A stretch of DNA of 34,722 nucleotides from assembly GCA_030837345.1 (NCBI GenBank), contig JAUPKQ010000195.1, positions 1 to 34,722 of the forward strand, read 5' to 3'. A program made the translations under genes and the position numbers. Within the stretch, counting starts at the first letter, position 1. Every line of letters begins with the position of its first letter. The DNA comes from Actinomycetota bacterium (GTDB taxonomy: Bacteria; Actinomycetota; Actinomycetes; Actinomycetales; Kineosporiaceae). Below the pieces are notes generated by a model. The model made no database searches. It had not been told where the DNA came from and worked only from the letters and a program-made list of their open reading frames with translations. Positions 16,301 through 23,872 of the stretch are shown piece after piece.

Positions 16301-17785
16301 CATGAACACGGTGCAGCGTGAGCCGAGGTCGACCGGCGCCGCCGACTCCTGGGCGAGGCGGCAGAACGTCTCCAGGTCGACGTCCAGCGACCGCGCGGAC
16401 GTCTGGAGGAACGAACCGCACCCCGAGGAGCAGGCCTCGTTCACGACGATCTCGTCGACGGCGCCGTCACGGATCCGCAGGTACTTCATGTCCTGGCCGC
16501 CGATGTCGATCACCGAGGCCACCCCGGGGGCCACCCGCCTCGCGGCCTCGTAGTGGGCCATCGTCTCGACCACGCCGTCACCGATCCCCAGGGCGGCCGA
16601 GACGAGACCCTCCCCGTACCCGGTCGCGCAGGCCCGGACGACGACGGCGCCCGGCGGCAGGGCGAGGCCGAGATCCCGGACGACGCGGACGGCGGCGGCC
16701 ACGGGGTCCCCGGCGTTGTCGTCGTAGTGGGAGAGGAGGATCCGGTCCCGGGAGTCGGTGAGGACCGCCTTGACCGTGGTGCTTCCCACGTCGATCCCGA
16801 GGTAGCAGGGACCGTCGGCGTCCCCGGCCCGTGCTCGCGGGAGCCGGACGTCGTGCCGCTCGCGGAATCGCCGCCGCTCGTCGTCGCCGGTGAACAGGGG
16901 GCGCAGGCGGGCGGTCGCGCCGGCTCCGCCGACGGTCCGCCGTGCCGTGCGGGCCGGTCCGGCGACCGGTACCGCCTCACCGCGGGCGAGCAGGGCGGCC
17001 CCCCTCGCGACGAACAACTGGGCCTGGTCGGGGACGACGAAGGTGCAGCCGGACGACGTCAGCACCCGTTCGAAGGCTGCGCGCAGCTGCGGGAGGAAGA
17101 AGAACGGTCCGCCGAGCAGGGCGACGTGGCCCCGGACGGGACGGCCACAGGCCAGTCCGGCGACCGTCTGCAGGGCCACGGCCTGGAAGACGGACGCCGC
17201 GAGGTCCTCCGGTCTCGCCCCCTCGTTGATCAGAGGCTGGAGGTCGCTCTTGGCGAAGACCCCGCACCGGGAGGCGATGGGGTAGAGATGCTCGAAACCG
17301 GAGGCGAGACGGTCGAGACCGGTGACATCGGTCCGCAGCAGGGACGCCATCTGGTCGATGAAGGCGCCCGTCCCGCCCGCGCAGGTGCCGTTCATCCGCT
17401 GCTCGGGCGAGGATCCCAGATAGGTGATCTTCGCGTCCTCGCCGCCGAGCTCGATCGCCACGTCGGCGTCCGGGAGGAGCCGTGCCGTCGCCCCGGTCCC
17501 GGCGATCACCTCCTGGACGAAGGGCAGCCCCAGCCTGTCCGCGATCCCGAGACCCGCCGAACCGGTGACGGCGAACCGGGCCTCCGCCTGGGGGAAGGAC
17601 CCGGCAAGCGTCTCCAGCAGCCGGGTCACCTCGCCCCACACGTCCGCGTGATGACGCCGGTAGCCGTGGAGGACGACGCGGTCGCCGTCCAGGGCCACCA
17701 GTTTCACCGTCGTGGAACCGGCGTCGAGTCCCACCGCGAGCGACGGCTCCGGACGTCCCGGCCGACCGGACACGTGCTCACCCAT
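13358..17785 (-). CDS. Giant 2-hydroxyacyl-CoA dehydratase activase-type protein
   Basis: A 1475-residue fusion. Two BadF/BadG/BcrA/BcrD ATPase domains of the ASKHA fold lie at about 16-262 and 328-590 (LDAGSTTVKLVAL and IDVGSTTVKAVLT). Each keeps two cysteines 39 residues apart, Cys135/Cys174 (GTCAGGTGAF, ASRCGVFAKS) and Cys452/Cys491 (EACSSGCGSF, GSRCTVFMNSS), the spacing of the [4Fe-4S] ligands of the dimeric activase HgdC. A DUF2229 region at about 612-830 adds further cysteines (CGLCQNRC, CYPAKLVHGH). The last 450 residues resemble a dehydratase-subunit-like domain. Activases hydrolyse ATP to inject an electron into 2-hydroxyacyl-CoA dehydratases or benzoyl-CoA reductases. No such enzyme subunits are nearby. 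The ATG has GGGAGG five bases upstream. Three in-frame tandem repeats sit in loops. Confidence 0.88.
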   Translation of the reverse strand: MGEHVSGRPGRPEPSLAVGLDAGSTTVKLVALDGDRVVLHGYRRHHADVWGEVTRLLETLAGSFPQAEARFAVTGSAGLGIADRLGLPFVQEVIAGTGATARLLPDADVAIELGGEDAKITYLGSSPEQRMNGTCAGGTGAFIDQMASLLRTDVTGLDRLASGFEHLYPIASRCGVFAKSDLQPLINEGARPEDLAASVFQAVALQTVAGLACGRPVRGHVALLGGPFFFLPQLRAAFERVLTSSGCTFVVPDQAQLFVARGAALLARGEAVPVAGPARTARRTVGGAGATARLRPLFTGDDERRRFRERHDVRLPRARAGDADGPCYLGIDVGSTTVKAVLTDSRDRILLSHYDDNAGDPVAAAVRVVRDLGLALPPGAVVVRACATGYGEGLVSAALGIGDGVVETMAHYEAARRVAPGVASVIDIGGQDMKYLRIRDGAVDEIVVNEACSSGCGSFLQTSARSLDVDLETFCRLAQESAAPVDLGSRCTVFMNSSVKQAQREGATVSDIAAGLSYAVVRNALYKVIKLVDPSQLGDTVVVQGGTFLNDAVLRAFELLTEREVVRPDAAGLMGAYGAALVARRRYDESGPAPHRPVDALAHLRVGTSLSVCGLCQNRCRLTVSTFDENPADGTPADGTPGGAVAHAEPRRYVSGNRCERGDDPDRPRNTLPNLVAEKYHRLFRYRRLTAAEATRGDIGIPRALNMYENYPFWFTVLTRLGFRVVLSGRSSRAQLEQGLESIASENICYPAKLVHGHVADLVARGIRTIFYPAIPYEQQLVPGTDDHYNCPVVASYPEVIAGNHEQLRTAGVRFLAPFLNLADPSKLTERLAEVFVDDGVGVAEARAAVNAGYAEDRAFKQDIRDSGRRALARMKEQGVAGIVLAGRPYHVDPEIHHGIPELVNGLGLAVLTEDSILGETPDDVPLDVPLDVRDQWAYHSRLYAAAAVVASHPGLHLVQLNSFGCGLDAITAEQTTDILRRAGDIGAVLKIDEVSNLGAARIRLRSLVAATDARATAATGARATAVRATAATGRTPVFTRAMRREHQVIMPQMCPIHFPLLEGALGASGIRAEVLPAVSEGDLETGLRYVNNDACYPAILVVGQLVNAFVTGRRDPATTSVLISQSGGMCRATNYTALLRRGLRQAGFGGVPVAAISTSGLERHPGLRITPGLVSRALRAVVIGDLLQALLLRVRPYEAEPGSADALCRRWERIGREVLLNRGRSVVAGGRLRYRDLVEEIVQSFGSLATRPGPRRPRVGIVGEILVTYHPGANNHLVDLIEAEGYEAVLPGLTEFVTNSMHTAEWNYRTLGIEGVTRHVKKVLRGVVARHQLPVRRALGRPGGLIAPPPFVPDLIELVRPVTSLGNQAGEGWLLTADILRLIDEGVLDVLCVQPFGCLPNHITGKGTFRRVLRLHPEANVTAIDYDPGASEVNQLNRIRLLLAAGASRRVRSTGTYETLNTQVGPALSSRDDQ
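14686..14759. repeat. In-frame tandem repeat in the activase gene (24-base type)
   Basis: Copies of CGGTCGCCGCCGTCGCACG occur twice, with a shorter CGGTCGCACGTGCAC between them and a partial copy after. They encode an Ala/Thr/Arg-rich stretch (ATAATGARATAVRATAATG) between conserved domains, so the expansion is probably tolerated as a linker. Confidence 0.8.
14987..15017. repeat. In-frame 12-base tandem repeat in the activase gene
   Basis: The unit CACGTCGAGCGG is present 2.6 times and encodes VPLDVPLDV on the minus strand. Confidence 0.8.
15864..15899. repeat. In-frame 15-base tandem repeat in the activase gene
   Basis: The unit GGGGTCCCGTCCGCC occurs twice plus a partial third, encoding ADGTPADGTPGG next to the DUF2229 region. 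Confidence 0.8.
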
Positions 17786-17857
17786 CAGCGCCTCCCTCGG
17801 AACGGGCAGGAGCGCGTCGGACCGCTCGCTCCCGGCGAAACACCGATCGAAAACCCT

Positions 17858-17873
17858 GACAACAATTGTTGTC
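17858..17873. promoter_or_regulatory. Perfect palindrome GACAACAATTGTTGTC, candidate operator
   Basis: A 16-base perfect palindrome 72 bases before the activase start. Its AT-rich centre and outer GAC/GTC are typical of sites bound by MarR-, TetR- or GntR-type dimers. It lies downstream of the candidate leftward -10 element, where a bound protein would block transcription. No matching regulator gene is in the window. Confidence 0.65.
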
Positions 17874-18044
17874 CATCACCATTTTTTGCGTCAGGTGGAG
17901 CGCATTGGTGCAGGACATAGGTCCGCGACCCCCGACGTACCGGCCGGACGATCCGACTCGACGATCACCCTCCCCAAGATCCTTATACCGCACGGCGAGG
18001 CCGCGGACCACCCCATTCCCTGGACAACGAGCCGGTATAACCTC

Positions 18045-18061
18045 GTAAGAAAACGCTTACA
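18045..18061. promoter_or_regulatory. cre-like LacI-family site upstream of the TreT-like gene
   Basis: GTAAG-AAAACG-CTTAC, followed by A, reads on the minus strand TGTAAGCGTTTTCT, which fits the cre-type consensus TGWAARCGYTWNCW. It lies immediately downstream of the rightward TATAAC -10 candidate, a repressor position. A sugar-responsive LacI regulator is implied but not present nearby. Confidence 0.5.
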
Positions 18062-18324
18062 TCGAATAGCAGCCGTGAGTGATACTACGCCCCATTCATG
18101 GAATCTGTGAAGTGAGACACGTCATATCATTCGAACCAACACATTCCATCAACAACACAATTAAGCACCAGGGTCACTTGCCATTACGGGACGATGCGCC
18201 CTAGAATACAATTGATCTTCGATTAACTGGTTGCCGTCGGCATACAGGTTCACTGGCGAACGTCGACGTACCTGACAACCAATACCGGATCACGCCCGGA
18301 CGAGCAGTTCAGGAGCACCCAACG

Positions 18325-19599
18325 GTGATGAGCAAGAATCCCCTCGACAAGCGTCGGATATGGCATGTGAACACAGTCTCCCGAGGGGGAGGCGTCGCCG
18401 AGATTCTGGAGGCGATGGAAGAGTACTCCCCCGCTGGAAGCCCGGAGTTCCGCAGATTCATCATGACTCCGGACCCAAGGATCTTCAGTCTGACGAAGAC
18501 CATTCACCACCGCCTGCACGGGAATTACGGAGGTGAGTTGCCCAGCCAGGCCGAACACGAACGGTTCGTCAGCTGGGGGCGGCACAACGCCGAGAGGCTC
18601 CTCCAGGCGGCACGGACCACTGACCCCGTGATCCTGCACGACCCCCAGACCCTGCCGATGATTCCCGTGCTCGCAGAGGCCGGTCTGCAGGTCGCCTGGC
18701 GGTGCCACATCGGCACGAGCGAACCGAACGAGGTGAGCGAGTCGACCTGGGACTACATCACCCACTTCCTGTCACCGGGCGTTCCTCTGATCTTCAGTGA
18801 CAAGGGAATGGTCCCGTCTCACGCCACGGACCACCCGGTGTTCACGATCCCGCCGTCGATCGACCCACGCAGCGAGAAGAACCGGGAGATCGACGACGAC
18901 ACCGTCGATCGCTGCCTCGCCGCCGCCGGGCTCCCGGTCGACTCCGTTCCGATCGTGCTCCAGATCTCGCGGTGGGATCCCCTCAAGGACATGTGCGGCG
19001 TCCTCGACGCCTTCACGGCGTCAACCCTCCCCTTCCTGTCACGGCTCGTTCTCTGCGGCCCCTCCCCGGAAAGCGTCGCCGACGACCCGGAGGCCTCCGA
19101 CGTCTTCAGCCGAATCCTCGAACGTTACCGCTCGCTCCCCCCGGACATCTCCGAGCGAGTGCATCTCATCTGCACGACGACCCAGAGACCGACCGAGAAC
19201 AATCTTCTCGTGAATGCCCTGCAACGCCGTGCCGCGGTGGTGGTCCAGAAATCCCTCCAGGAGGGATTCGGTCTCACCGTCACCGAGGCGATGTGGAAGG
19301 CCAGGCCCGTCGTGGCCAGCAAGCGCGGCGGACTCGTCGCCCAGGTGATCCACGGGCGGACCGGACTGCTCCTTGAGGATCCGTACGACCTCAACACCTT
19401 CACCAACTACGTGGCGAGGCTCCTCCACCATCCGCAGGACGCCCGCGCGCTCGGGGATGCAGCGCGCAGGCACGTCGAGGAGAACTTCCTGACCCCGCGT
19501 GAGGTGCTCGACCACACCCGGGTGTACGAACTCCTCGCCGGCAGGATCAGCCGCCCGCGACGCGCCGCCACCCCACCGGCCGGGGACGCCGTCGCCTGA
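18325..19599 (+). CDS. TreT-like trehalose synthase, GT4 glycosyltransferase
   Basis: A 424-residue soluble glycosyltransferase of GT-B fold. The N terminus (IWHVNTVSRGGGVAEIL) is the sugar-acceptor loop typical of trehalose glycosyltransferring synthase (TreT) and trehalose phosphorylase relatives; TKTIHHRLHGNYG, LHDPQTL and WRCHIGTSEPN follow. The C-terminal half carries ISRWDPLKDMCGVLDAF and the nucleotide-sugar motif QEGFGLTVTEAMWKARP with its E-x7-E pattern. TreT makes trehalose from NDP-glucose and glucose. The GTG at 18325 is preferred, being nine bases from AGGAG; the ATG at 18328 is an alternative. A cre-like site and candidate promoter precede it. The exact donor and acceptor cannot be read from the sequence. 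Confidence 0.8.
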   Translation: MMSKNPLDKRRIWHVNTVSRGGGVAEILEAMEEYSPAGSPEFRRFIMTPDPRIFSLTKTIHHRLHGNYGGELPSQAEHERFVSWGRHNAERLLQAARTTDPVILHDPQTLPMIPVLAEAGLQVAWRCHIGTSEPNEVSESTWDYITHFLSPGVPLIFSDKGMVPSHATDHPVFTIPPSIDPRSEKNREIDDDTVDRCLAAAGLPVDSVPIVLQISRWDPLKDMCGVLDAFTASTLPFLSRLVLCGPSPESVADDPEASDVFSRILERYRSLPPDISERVHLICTTTQRPTENNLLVNALQRRAAVVVQKSLQEGFGLTVTEAMWKARPVVASKRGGLVAQVIHGRTGLLLEDPYDLNTFTNYVARLLHHPQDARALGDAARRHVEENFLTPREVLDHTRVYELLAGRISRPRRAATPPAGDAVA

Positions 19600-19658
19600 G
19601 CCCGCCGGGGTTCGCGCCGCCCAGCGAGCACCGGCCGGGATCCGCCGGCCTACCGGCC

Positions 19659-19690
19659 CACCGGGACCGACAATGTCGTCGGTCCCGGTG
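19659..19690. terminator. Bidirectional hairpin between convergent genes
   Basis: CACCGGGACCGAC (19659-19671) is perfectly complementary to 19678-19690 with a six-base loop. It sits between the ends of the TreT-like gene and PRiA4 copy 2. Confidence 0.8.
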
Positions 19691-19735
19691 CGGGTCCTGG
19701 TACGGGTCCCGCTCGACGCCGACGGGCGCGCCGGA

Positions 19736-21940
19736 TCAGGAACGCCCGAGGCGCCGGGGACGCCGGGACCCCGAGCCCATGCCCGTGCCGCCGACCGCGT
19801 GCAGCTTCGGCCGGGTCTGCGGGGCTCCGCTCAGAGCCTCACGCAGCCGCCGGGCGAGAGCGACGTCCTCGATGACCGCGGCCACCGCGTGCAGGACCTC
19901 GGCCGCGTGGGGGTGGTCGAGGCGGACGGCGGCCTCGGTCCCGCCGGGCTGGTCGAGGAGCTCGATCACGTCGGAGTCCGCGATCTCGTCCGCGAAGTCC
20001 TCGTCGTCCTCGGCCAAGGAGGGGAAGAGCCCGTCGACGGCGAGCCACAGCTGCTGGCCGAGCGTCGGCTCCGGACCGGCACCCGCCGCGTGCAGGGTCG
20101 TGGCGACGACCGCGGAGAGCCACGGGTCCTGCAGGAGAGCGTCTATCACGGGCAGGACACGGGGACCGGTGATGGCCCACACGAGCATGAGCATCAACCG
20201 CCGGGCCGGGCCCTCCGGACCGGGCACGGCCGCGGAACGGGCGACCTCCACCGACGCCCGCTCCCAGGCGTCACCCTGGGCATCGAGCCAGGCGGTGTAC
20301 TCCGCGGCCGCGTCGTCGGGGAGATACCCCATCAGCGCTTCGAGGATCTCCTCGGGAGGAAGGTCGGCGCACGCCCCCGCCACCGGCGGCTCCCACCCGT
20401 GGGCGATCAGCAGGCGTCCCAGCCCGTAGGAGCCGAGAGGCGTCAGCCGCACGACCGGTCCCCGGCCGATGTCGTCGATGATCTTGCGCAGGACCGGTGT
20501 CATCGTCCGCTCCATCGAGTCCGGTTCCACCGGGCCGGACTCGAACTGGTCGACCCTCTCGCGAAGGTCCGCGGCGAGTTCGGCCGCCAGACCCCGGGAG
20601 GAGAGCTCGCCGTCCGCCGGGTCCGGCTCCGGCTCCGGGGCGATCTCGAGGATGCCCGCGAGCAGCCAGTCGTCGATGAGGGAGGCGGCCACCGCGGTGA
20701 GATCGGGCAGGTCGAACAGCGACGCGAGGAAACCGCCGTCGTCGGCCTCGTCACCGTCACCGATCTGGGTGACGGCGAGCGCGAGGGCCGCGGGGTTGAG
20801 GACGTCCCCCGGCGTCGAGTAGACGACGAGCACCCCCGCCGCGACCGTTCCCTGCCGGAGCTGTGCCCGGTAGCTGCGGCTGGACTGGGCCTCGTCGTCC
20901 GCCGCGCGCAACATGCCGGCGAGCATCCGTGCCCAGTTCTCCAGCCTGGCGGACGGGACGGCCAGGCCCTGCCAGATCGCCAGGCCGTTGCCCGCCCGGG
21001 CCTTGCCTCCGCGGATGTCGATGACTCCCGCTGCGATCGCCGCGCACCAGACGGCGTGCAGCGGCCAGAAGTGCTTGGCGCTGCGGAGCTTCTCCGGCGG
21101 GGTCAGGCCGATCAGCCGCGAGGCCGCGACGGCGTCCGCGGGGCCGAGCACGACGGACGGGGTGACGCGGCGTCCGTCGTCCCCGAGCCAGGTCGCCAGT
21201 TTCACGGCCCGCCGGACGAGTTCGCTGCGGGCGGCGAGCGAGGCGAGGGCGTCGTCCGCCGCCGGGTCGTAGACCGGCATCACCGGGCTCGTGCCACCGA
21301 TCGCGCCGCATCCGCAGGGACACTCACACCGATCGGTGAGGAGGTCGGGCAGCAGCCCGGTGAACACGGTGTCGGTGGGCCCCTCCCCGGTCGGCAACTG
21401 CCGCCCGGTCACCGCGCCCTGGGTTCTGCGCAGGCTCGCGTTGAGACGGTTCCTCGCGTCCTCGCCGAAGGACCCGGGGCGGTCGTCGCCCGAGTCCTCC
21501 TCGGGTGGCAGACCGGTCCCGGCGGTGCACGCCGGGTAGAAGGCGTCCGGTGCGGCGGGGGCGATCTGCTCGACGACGAGGTCATGCTGCCAGTTGTCGC
21601 CGAAGTCATAGGTGTACGTGAGGATGTCGCCGGGCCGCGGGACGACGGTCTCGAGGGACACGACGTCCTCGTCGAGGGTCCAGGTGCCGGGGCCGAGGGA
21701 GGGACCGTACGAGTCGACGATCTCGGGTGGACCGAACCGGCGTCCCCTGCACTCGAAGACGTGCAGGTGGTCGTCCTCCCAGTCGAAGGCGACCTGAAGG
21801 ATTTCGTGGACCTCGCCCAGGGTTGTCGACGAGGAGATCTCCAACCGCCGCCACACCACCGGGCGGACGTGCCGAAGAGTCACCTTGAGCGTATGGATGG
21901 ACGCCAGCCTGGTCATGGGAGCTTCAGCGCCCCAGCACAT
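19736..21940 (-). CDS. Large PRiA4_ORF3-domain protein, copy 2
   Basis: A 734-residue paralogue of the gene at 6940-9345. The N-terminal PRiA4_ORF3 domain (IHTLKVTLRHVRPVVWRRL, LQVAFDWEDDHLHVF) has the intact family motif YDFGDNWQHDLVVE near residue 110, unlike copy 1. A CECPCGCGA cluster follows, then some 480 helical residues of unknown function with an acidic patch (LAEDDEDFADEIADSD). The ATG at 21940 has GGAG four bases upstream; ATG 21916 is a possible alternative, nearer to the conserved domain. There is no signal peptide or membrane helix. It is flanked by a hairpin and by a divergent Uma2 gene. Whether the two copies are functionally distinct is unknown. Confidence 0.82.
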   Translation of the reverse strand: MCWGAEAPMTRLASIHTLKVTLRHVRPVVWRRLEISSSTTLGEVHEILQVAFDWEDDHLHVFECRGRRFGPPEIVDSYGPSLGPGTWTLDEDVVSLETVVPRPGDILTYTYDFGDNWQHDLVVEQIAPAAPDAFYPACTAGTGLPPEEDSGDDRPGSFGEDARNRLNASLRRTQGAVTGRQLPTGEGPTDTVFTGLLPDLLTDRCECPCGCGAIGGTSPVMPVYDPAADDALASLAARSELVRRAVKLATWLGDDGRRVTPSVVLGPADAVAASRLIGLTPPEKLRSAKHFWPLHAVWCAAIAAGVIDIRGGKARAGNGLAIWQGLAVPSARLENWARMLAGMLRAADDEAQSSRSYRAQLRQGTVAAGVLVVYSTPGDVLNPAALALAVTQIGDGDEADDGGFLASLFDLPDLTAVAASLIDDWLLAGILEIAPEPEPDPADGELSSRGLAAELAADLRERVDQFESGPVEPDSMERTMTPVLRKIIDDIGRGPVVRLTPLGSYGLGRLLIAHGWEPPVAGACADLPPEEILEALMGYLPDDAAAEYTAWLDAQGDAWERASVEVARSAAVPGPEGPARRLMLMLVWAITGPRVLPVIDALLQDPWLSAVVATTLHAAGAGPEPTLGQQLWLAVDGLFPSLAEDDEDFADEIADSDVIELLDQPGGTEAAVRLDHPHAAEVLHAVAAVIEDVALARRLREALSGAPQTRPKLHAVGGTGMGSGSRRPRRLGRS

Positions 21941-22040
21941 CGGCTCCGCTCGTTCCTGACAGTCATCTGGAAGAACACCTCGCGATCATAACCGCCACGG
22001 GCGAGCCTGCCGCCCTCGCGGGCAGACCCCGCTTAACCTT

Positions 22041-22060
22041 GCCGACAGGAGCCGACAGGA
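22041..22060. repeat. Exact 10-base tandem duplication
   Basis: GCCGACAGGA occurs twice in direct succession just upstream of the Uma2 ribosome binding site. Confidence 0.85.
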
Positions 22061-22084
22061 ACCGTGCGGCCAGGAGGCAACTCG

Positions 22085-22612
22085 ATGAACCGAACCGCGA
22101 CGCCGTATCAGGCTTACCTGGATCTACCGGACCACCTGCGTGCCGAGTACGTCGGTGGCGTCATCATCGTGAAACCGCCGCCCTCGCCCCTCCATCAACT
22201 GATCTGCGGCCGGTTGAACGATCTCCTGTCCGCCGCGCTGCCCCGCGCGACCGTGGCCGTCTCCGTCGGCTGGGCGTTGCGCCCCGACGGCTCCGGGGTC
22301 CGGGTGCCCGACGTCAGCGTGCTCGATCACGACCCGTCGGACAAGTTGCTCGTGGTTCCGCCCCTCGTCGTCATCGAGGTGCTGTCGGCCAACCGTTCAG
22401 AGGATCTCGTGCGGAAATCCACCGACTACCTCGACGCGGGGGCCGGGCAGTACTGGATCGTCGATCCGCGTGACCGGCTCCTCGACGCCTACCTCAACAC
22501 CCCGACCGGATGGGAGCCCTTGGCCGGTCTGACCGACGACAACCCGACCGGGACCGTGGAGGTGTCCGGGTACGGTGCGGTCGGGCTCGACCTGTCCCAG
22601 CTCCTCCCCTGA
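22085..22612 (+). CDS. Uma2-family PD-(D/E)XK nuclease-like protein
   Basis: A 175-residue protein of the Uma2/DUF820 family, a restriction-endonuclease-like fold found in many copies in cyanobacteria and actinomycetes; its substrate is not known. The core is intact: RVPDVSVLD (metal-binding Asp), PLVVIEVLS (Glu, with the following Ser), then VRKSTDYLDAGAGQYWIVDP with the catalytic Lys. The start ATG at 22085 is fixed by a perfect AGGAGG seven bases upstream; a GTG at 22064 is rejected. It stands alone between a divergent PRiA4 gene and a convergent DUF4352 gene. Such genes often move horizontally, but codon usage here is ordinary. Confidence 0.9.
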   Translation: MNRTATPYQAYLDLPDHLRAEYVGGVIIVKPPPSPLHQLICGRLNDLLSAALPRATVAVSVGWALRPDGSGVRVPDVSVLDHDPSDKLLVVPPLVVIEVLSANRSEDLVRKSTDYLDAGAGQYWIVDPRDRLLDAYLNTPTGWEPLAGLTDDNPTGTVEVSGYGAVGLDLSQLLP

Positions 22613-22674
22613 TGCCGGACGACCAGCCTTTCCCCCTAAACGGTAACCGATGGCATTTATTGGCCTTCAACAAT

Positions 22675-22695
22675 GCCAAATCGGACGAATTTGGC
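22675..22695. terminator. Weak hairpin between Uma2 and DUF4352 genes
   Basis: GCCAAAT and ATTTGGC form a perfect 7-base stem with a 7-base loop. It may help end the Uma2 message; the stem is AT-rich and weak. The rest of the gap 22613-22837 holds nothing I can support. Confidence 0.35.
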
Positions 22696-22837
22696 CGGTC
22701 CTTCGGGCAATTCTTCGAAGCCGATGCGTCCGGGCGTTCACTGCGTCTAGCCTCGGATCGCGATCCGGGTCCGACGGACCGCGGTCGGCGTCTCGGCCCG
22801 TCAATGTCGCCGGGTCGAGGCACCGTCCGGTACCGGA

Positions 22838-23719
22838 TCAGCCGATGAGCCGCACATCCACCCCGGCCGTTCCGGGGATCTCGTGGAGTTCGATCCGGTC
22901 GACGGTGACCCCCACGGGGATGTCGAACACGGCGACCGTCTTCACGGTGATGCCGGCGGGGAGTTGCTCGATGTAGTTCTCGCCTTCTTTACCGAGGTAG
23001 ATCGAGGCTCCCGAGTCGGCCTCGTACTCCTGGCCCGCCGTGTCATACAGCTTCTGGACGGCCGCCATGAACAACTGGCTCTCACTGCTCACGTTCTTCA
23101 CCGTGAGCGAGACGAGCAGGTATTGCCCCTGGGCCCGCTGGCTGACGTACTCGTTGCCGATCGTCGGGGCGACGCGAACACCGGTGACGGTGAATTCGAA
23201 CGACCCGTCACGAACGGGCACCGCCACGGCCGCGGTCTTTCCGGGCACCGCCACGGCCGCGGTCTTTCCGGGCACCGCCTTTCCGGGCGGCACCTCACCG
23301 GGCGCCGCCGACGACAGGTTCGGCCTCGGCGACGGGGTCGACACCGCCGTCCCCAGATCGGCGAGGGTCGCGGTGGTGTCCCGGTCAGGCAGGAAGGACC
23401 CCACAGCGATGAGGACCGCGCTGACACCGACGAATCCCACGGCGATCCGCACCCCCCGGCGGCTCCCGAGGGACCGTTCCGACCGTGACCGTTCCGACCT
23501 GGCCCGTTCGCGGAGCGCCCGGCGCGTCCGCCCGTCGTCCGGACGTCGTGCCACCTGGGGAGCGACGTCGGGGGAGATCTCGTAGGCGTCTCTCCCGCCA
23601 GCGTCCGGGGAGATGTCGTAGGGGGAGGGCGGTAGCATCTCTTCGAGCCACCGGGACTCGCCGCTCGCGGGGTCCACCACGTACTGGCACCCCGACACCG
23701 GGTCCGTGAAGATCTCCAT
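22838..23719 (-). CDS. DUF4352 membrane protein with WW-like N terminus, copy 1
   Basis: A 293-residue single-pass membrane protein. Residues 1-27 (MEIFTDPVSGCQYVVDPASG, then ESRWLEE) resemble the second half of a WW domain (G-x-x-Y-x-V-D-x-x-x-G-x-S-x-W). A polar, Arg-rich cytoplasmic stretch follows, then a transmembrane helix at about 90-110 (IAVGFVGVSAVLIAVGSFL). Outside is a Pro/Ala linker with a duplicated 9-residue unit and a DUF4352 domain (GSFEFTVTGVRVAPTIGNEYV, YLLVSLTVKNVSSESQLF, YEADSGASIY, VAVFDIPVGVTVDRIELHE), an Ig-like fold. The ATG follows GGGAG by eight bases, as in copy 2. Function unknown; DUF4352 proteins are extracellular and often lipoproteins. Confidence 0.85.
   Translation of the reverse strand: MEIFTDPVSGCQYVVDPASGESRWLEEMLPPSPYDISPDAGGRDAYEISPDVAPQVARRPDDGRTRRALRERARSERSRSERSLGSRRGVRIAVGFVGVSAVLIAVGSFLPDRDTTATLADLGTAVSTPSPRPNLSSAAPGEVPPGKAVPGKTAAVAVPGKTAAVAVPVRDGSFEFTVTGVRVAPTIGNEYVSQRAQGQYLLVSLTVKNVSSESQLFMAAVQKLYDTAGQEYEADSGASIYLGKEGENYIEQLPAGITVKTVAVFDIPVGVTVDRIELHEIPGTAGVDVRLIG
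23216..23288. repeat. 27-base tandem repeat in DUF4352 copy 1
   Basis: A 27-base unit beginning GGGCACCGCCACGGCC and ending GGTCTTTCC occurs twice exactly (23216-23242, 23243-23269), with a third broken copy. It encodes VPGKTAAVA units in the linker between membrane helix and DUF4352 domain. Confidence 0.88.
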
Positions 23720-23872
23720 CGGCGGCGCTCCCTAGCTGATCGTCACCTGCCGTATCGAGGCGCGCGGCCAATCATTGCACCGATAGAACTTGACATTGGA
23801 AATGATGGCTCATCTCTACCGGAACAGATTCTCCACGAGCAGTTGTATTACCGTCAGCAATACGACAGACAC

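Larger units (their letters stand above)
17786..18324. other. AT-richer divergent control region (activase / TreT-like gene)
   Basis: No gene is supported in these 539 bases. From about 17850 to 18290 the composition is visibly lower in GC than anywhere else in the window. TTATACC at 17983-17989 and GGTATAA at 18034-18040 form a perfect inverted pair and each reads as a -10 element (TATAAG leftward, TATAAC rightward), so divergent transcription probably starts here. Two operator-like sites are listed separately. Confidence 0.55.

Noticed and set aside
14291-16321. A 676-codon open frame antisense to the activase gene
   Set aside because: It runs opposite to conserved BcrAD and DUF2229 motifs, is rich in Arg/Gly/Pro and has no ribosome binding site. 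Long antisense frames are expected at this GC content. The same applies to 14544-16421.
19499-21991. An 830-codon open frame antisense to PRiA4 copy 2
   Set aside because: Composition is Arg/Gly/Asp-rich with no motif, and the opposite strand holds a recognised domain.
23788-23816. TTGACA with a hexamer 17 bases on, read as a promoter
   Set aside because: The downstream hexamer TCTCTA is poor and transcription would run antisense to the 215-residue gene with no forward gene to serve.
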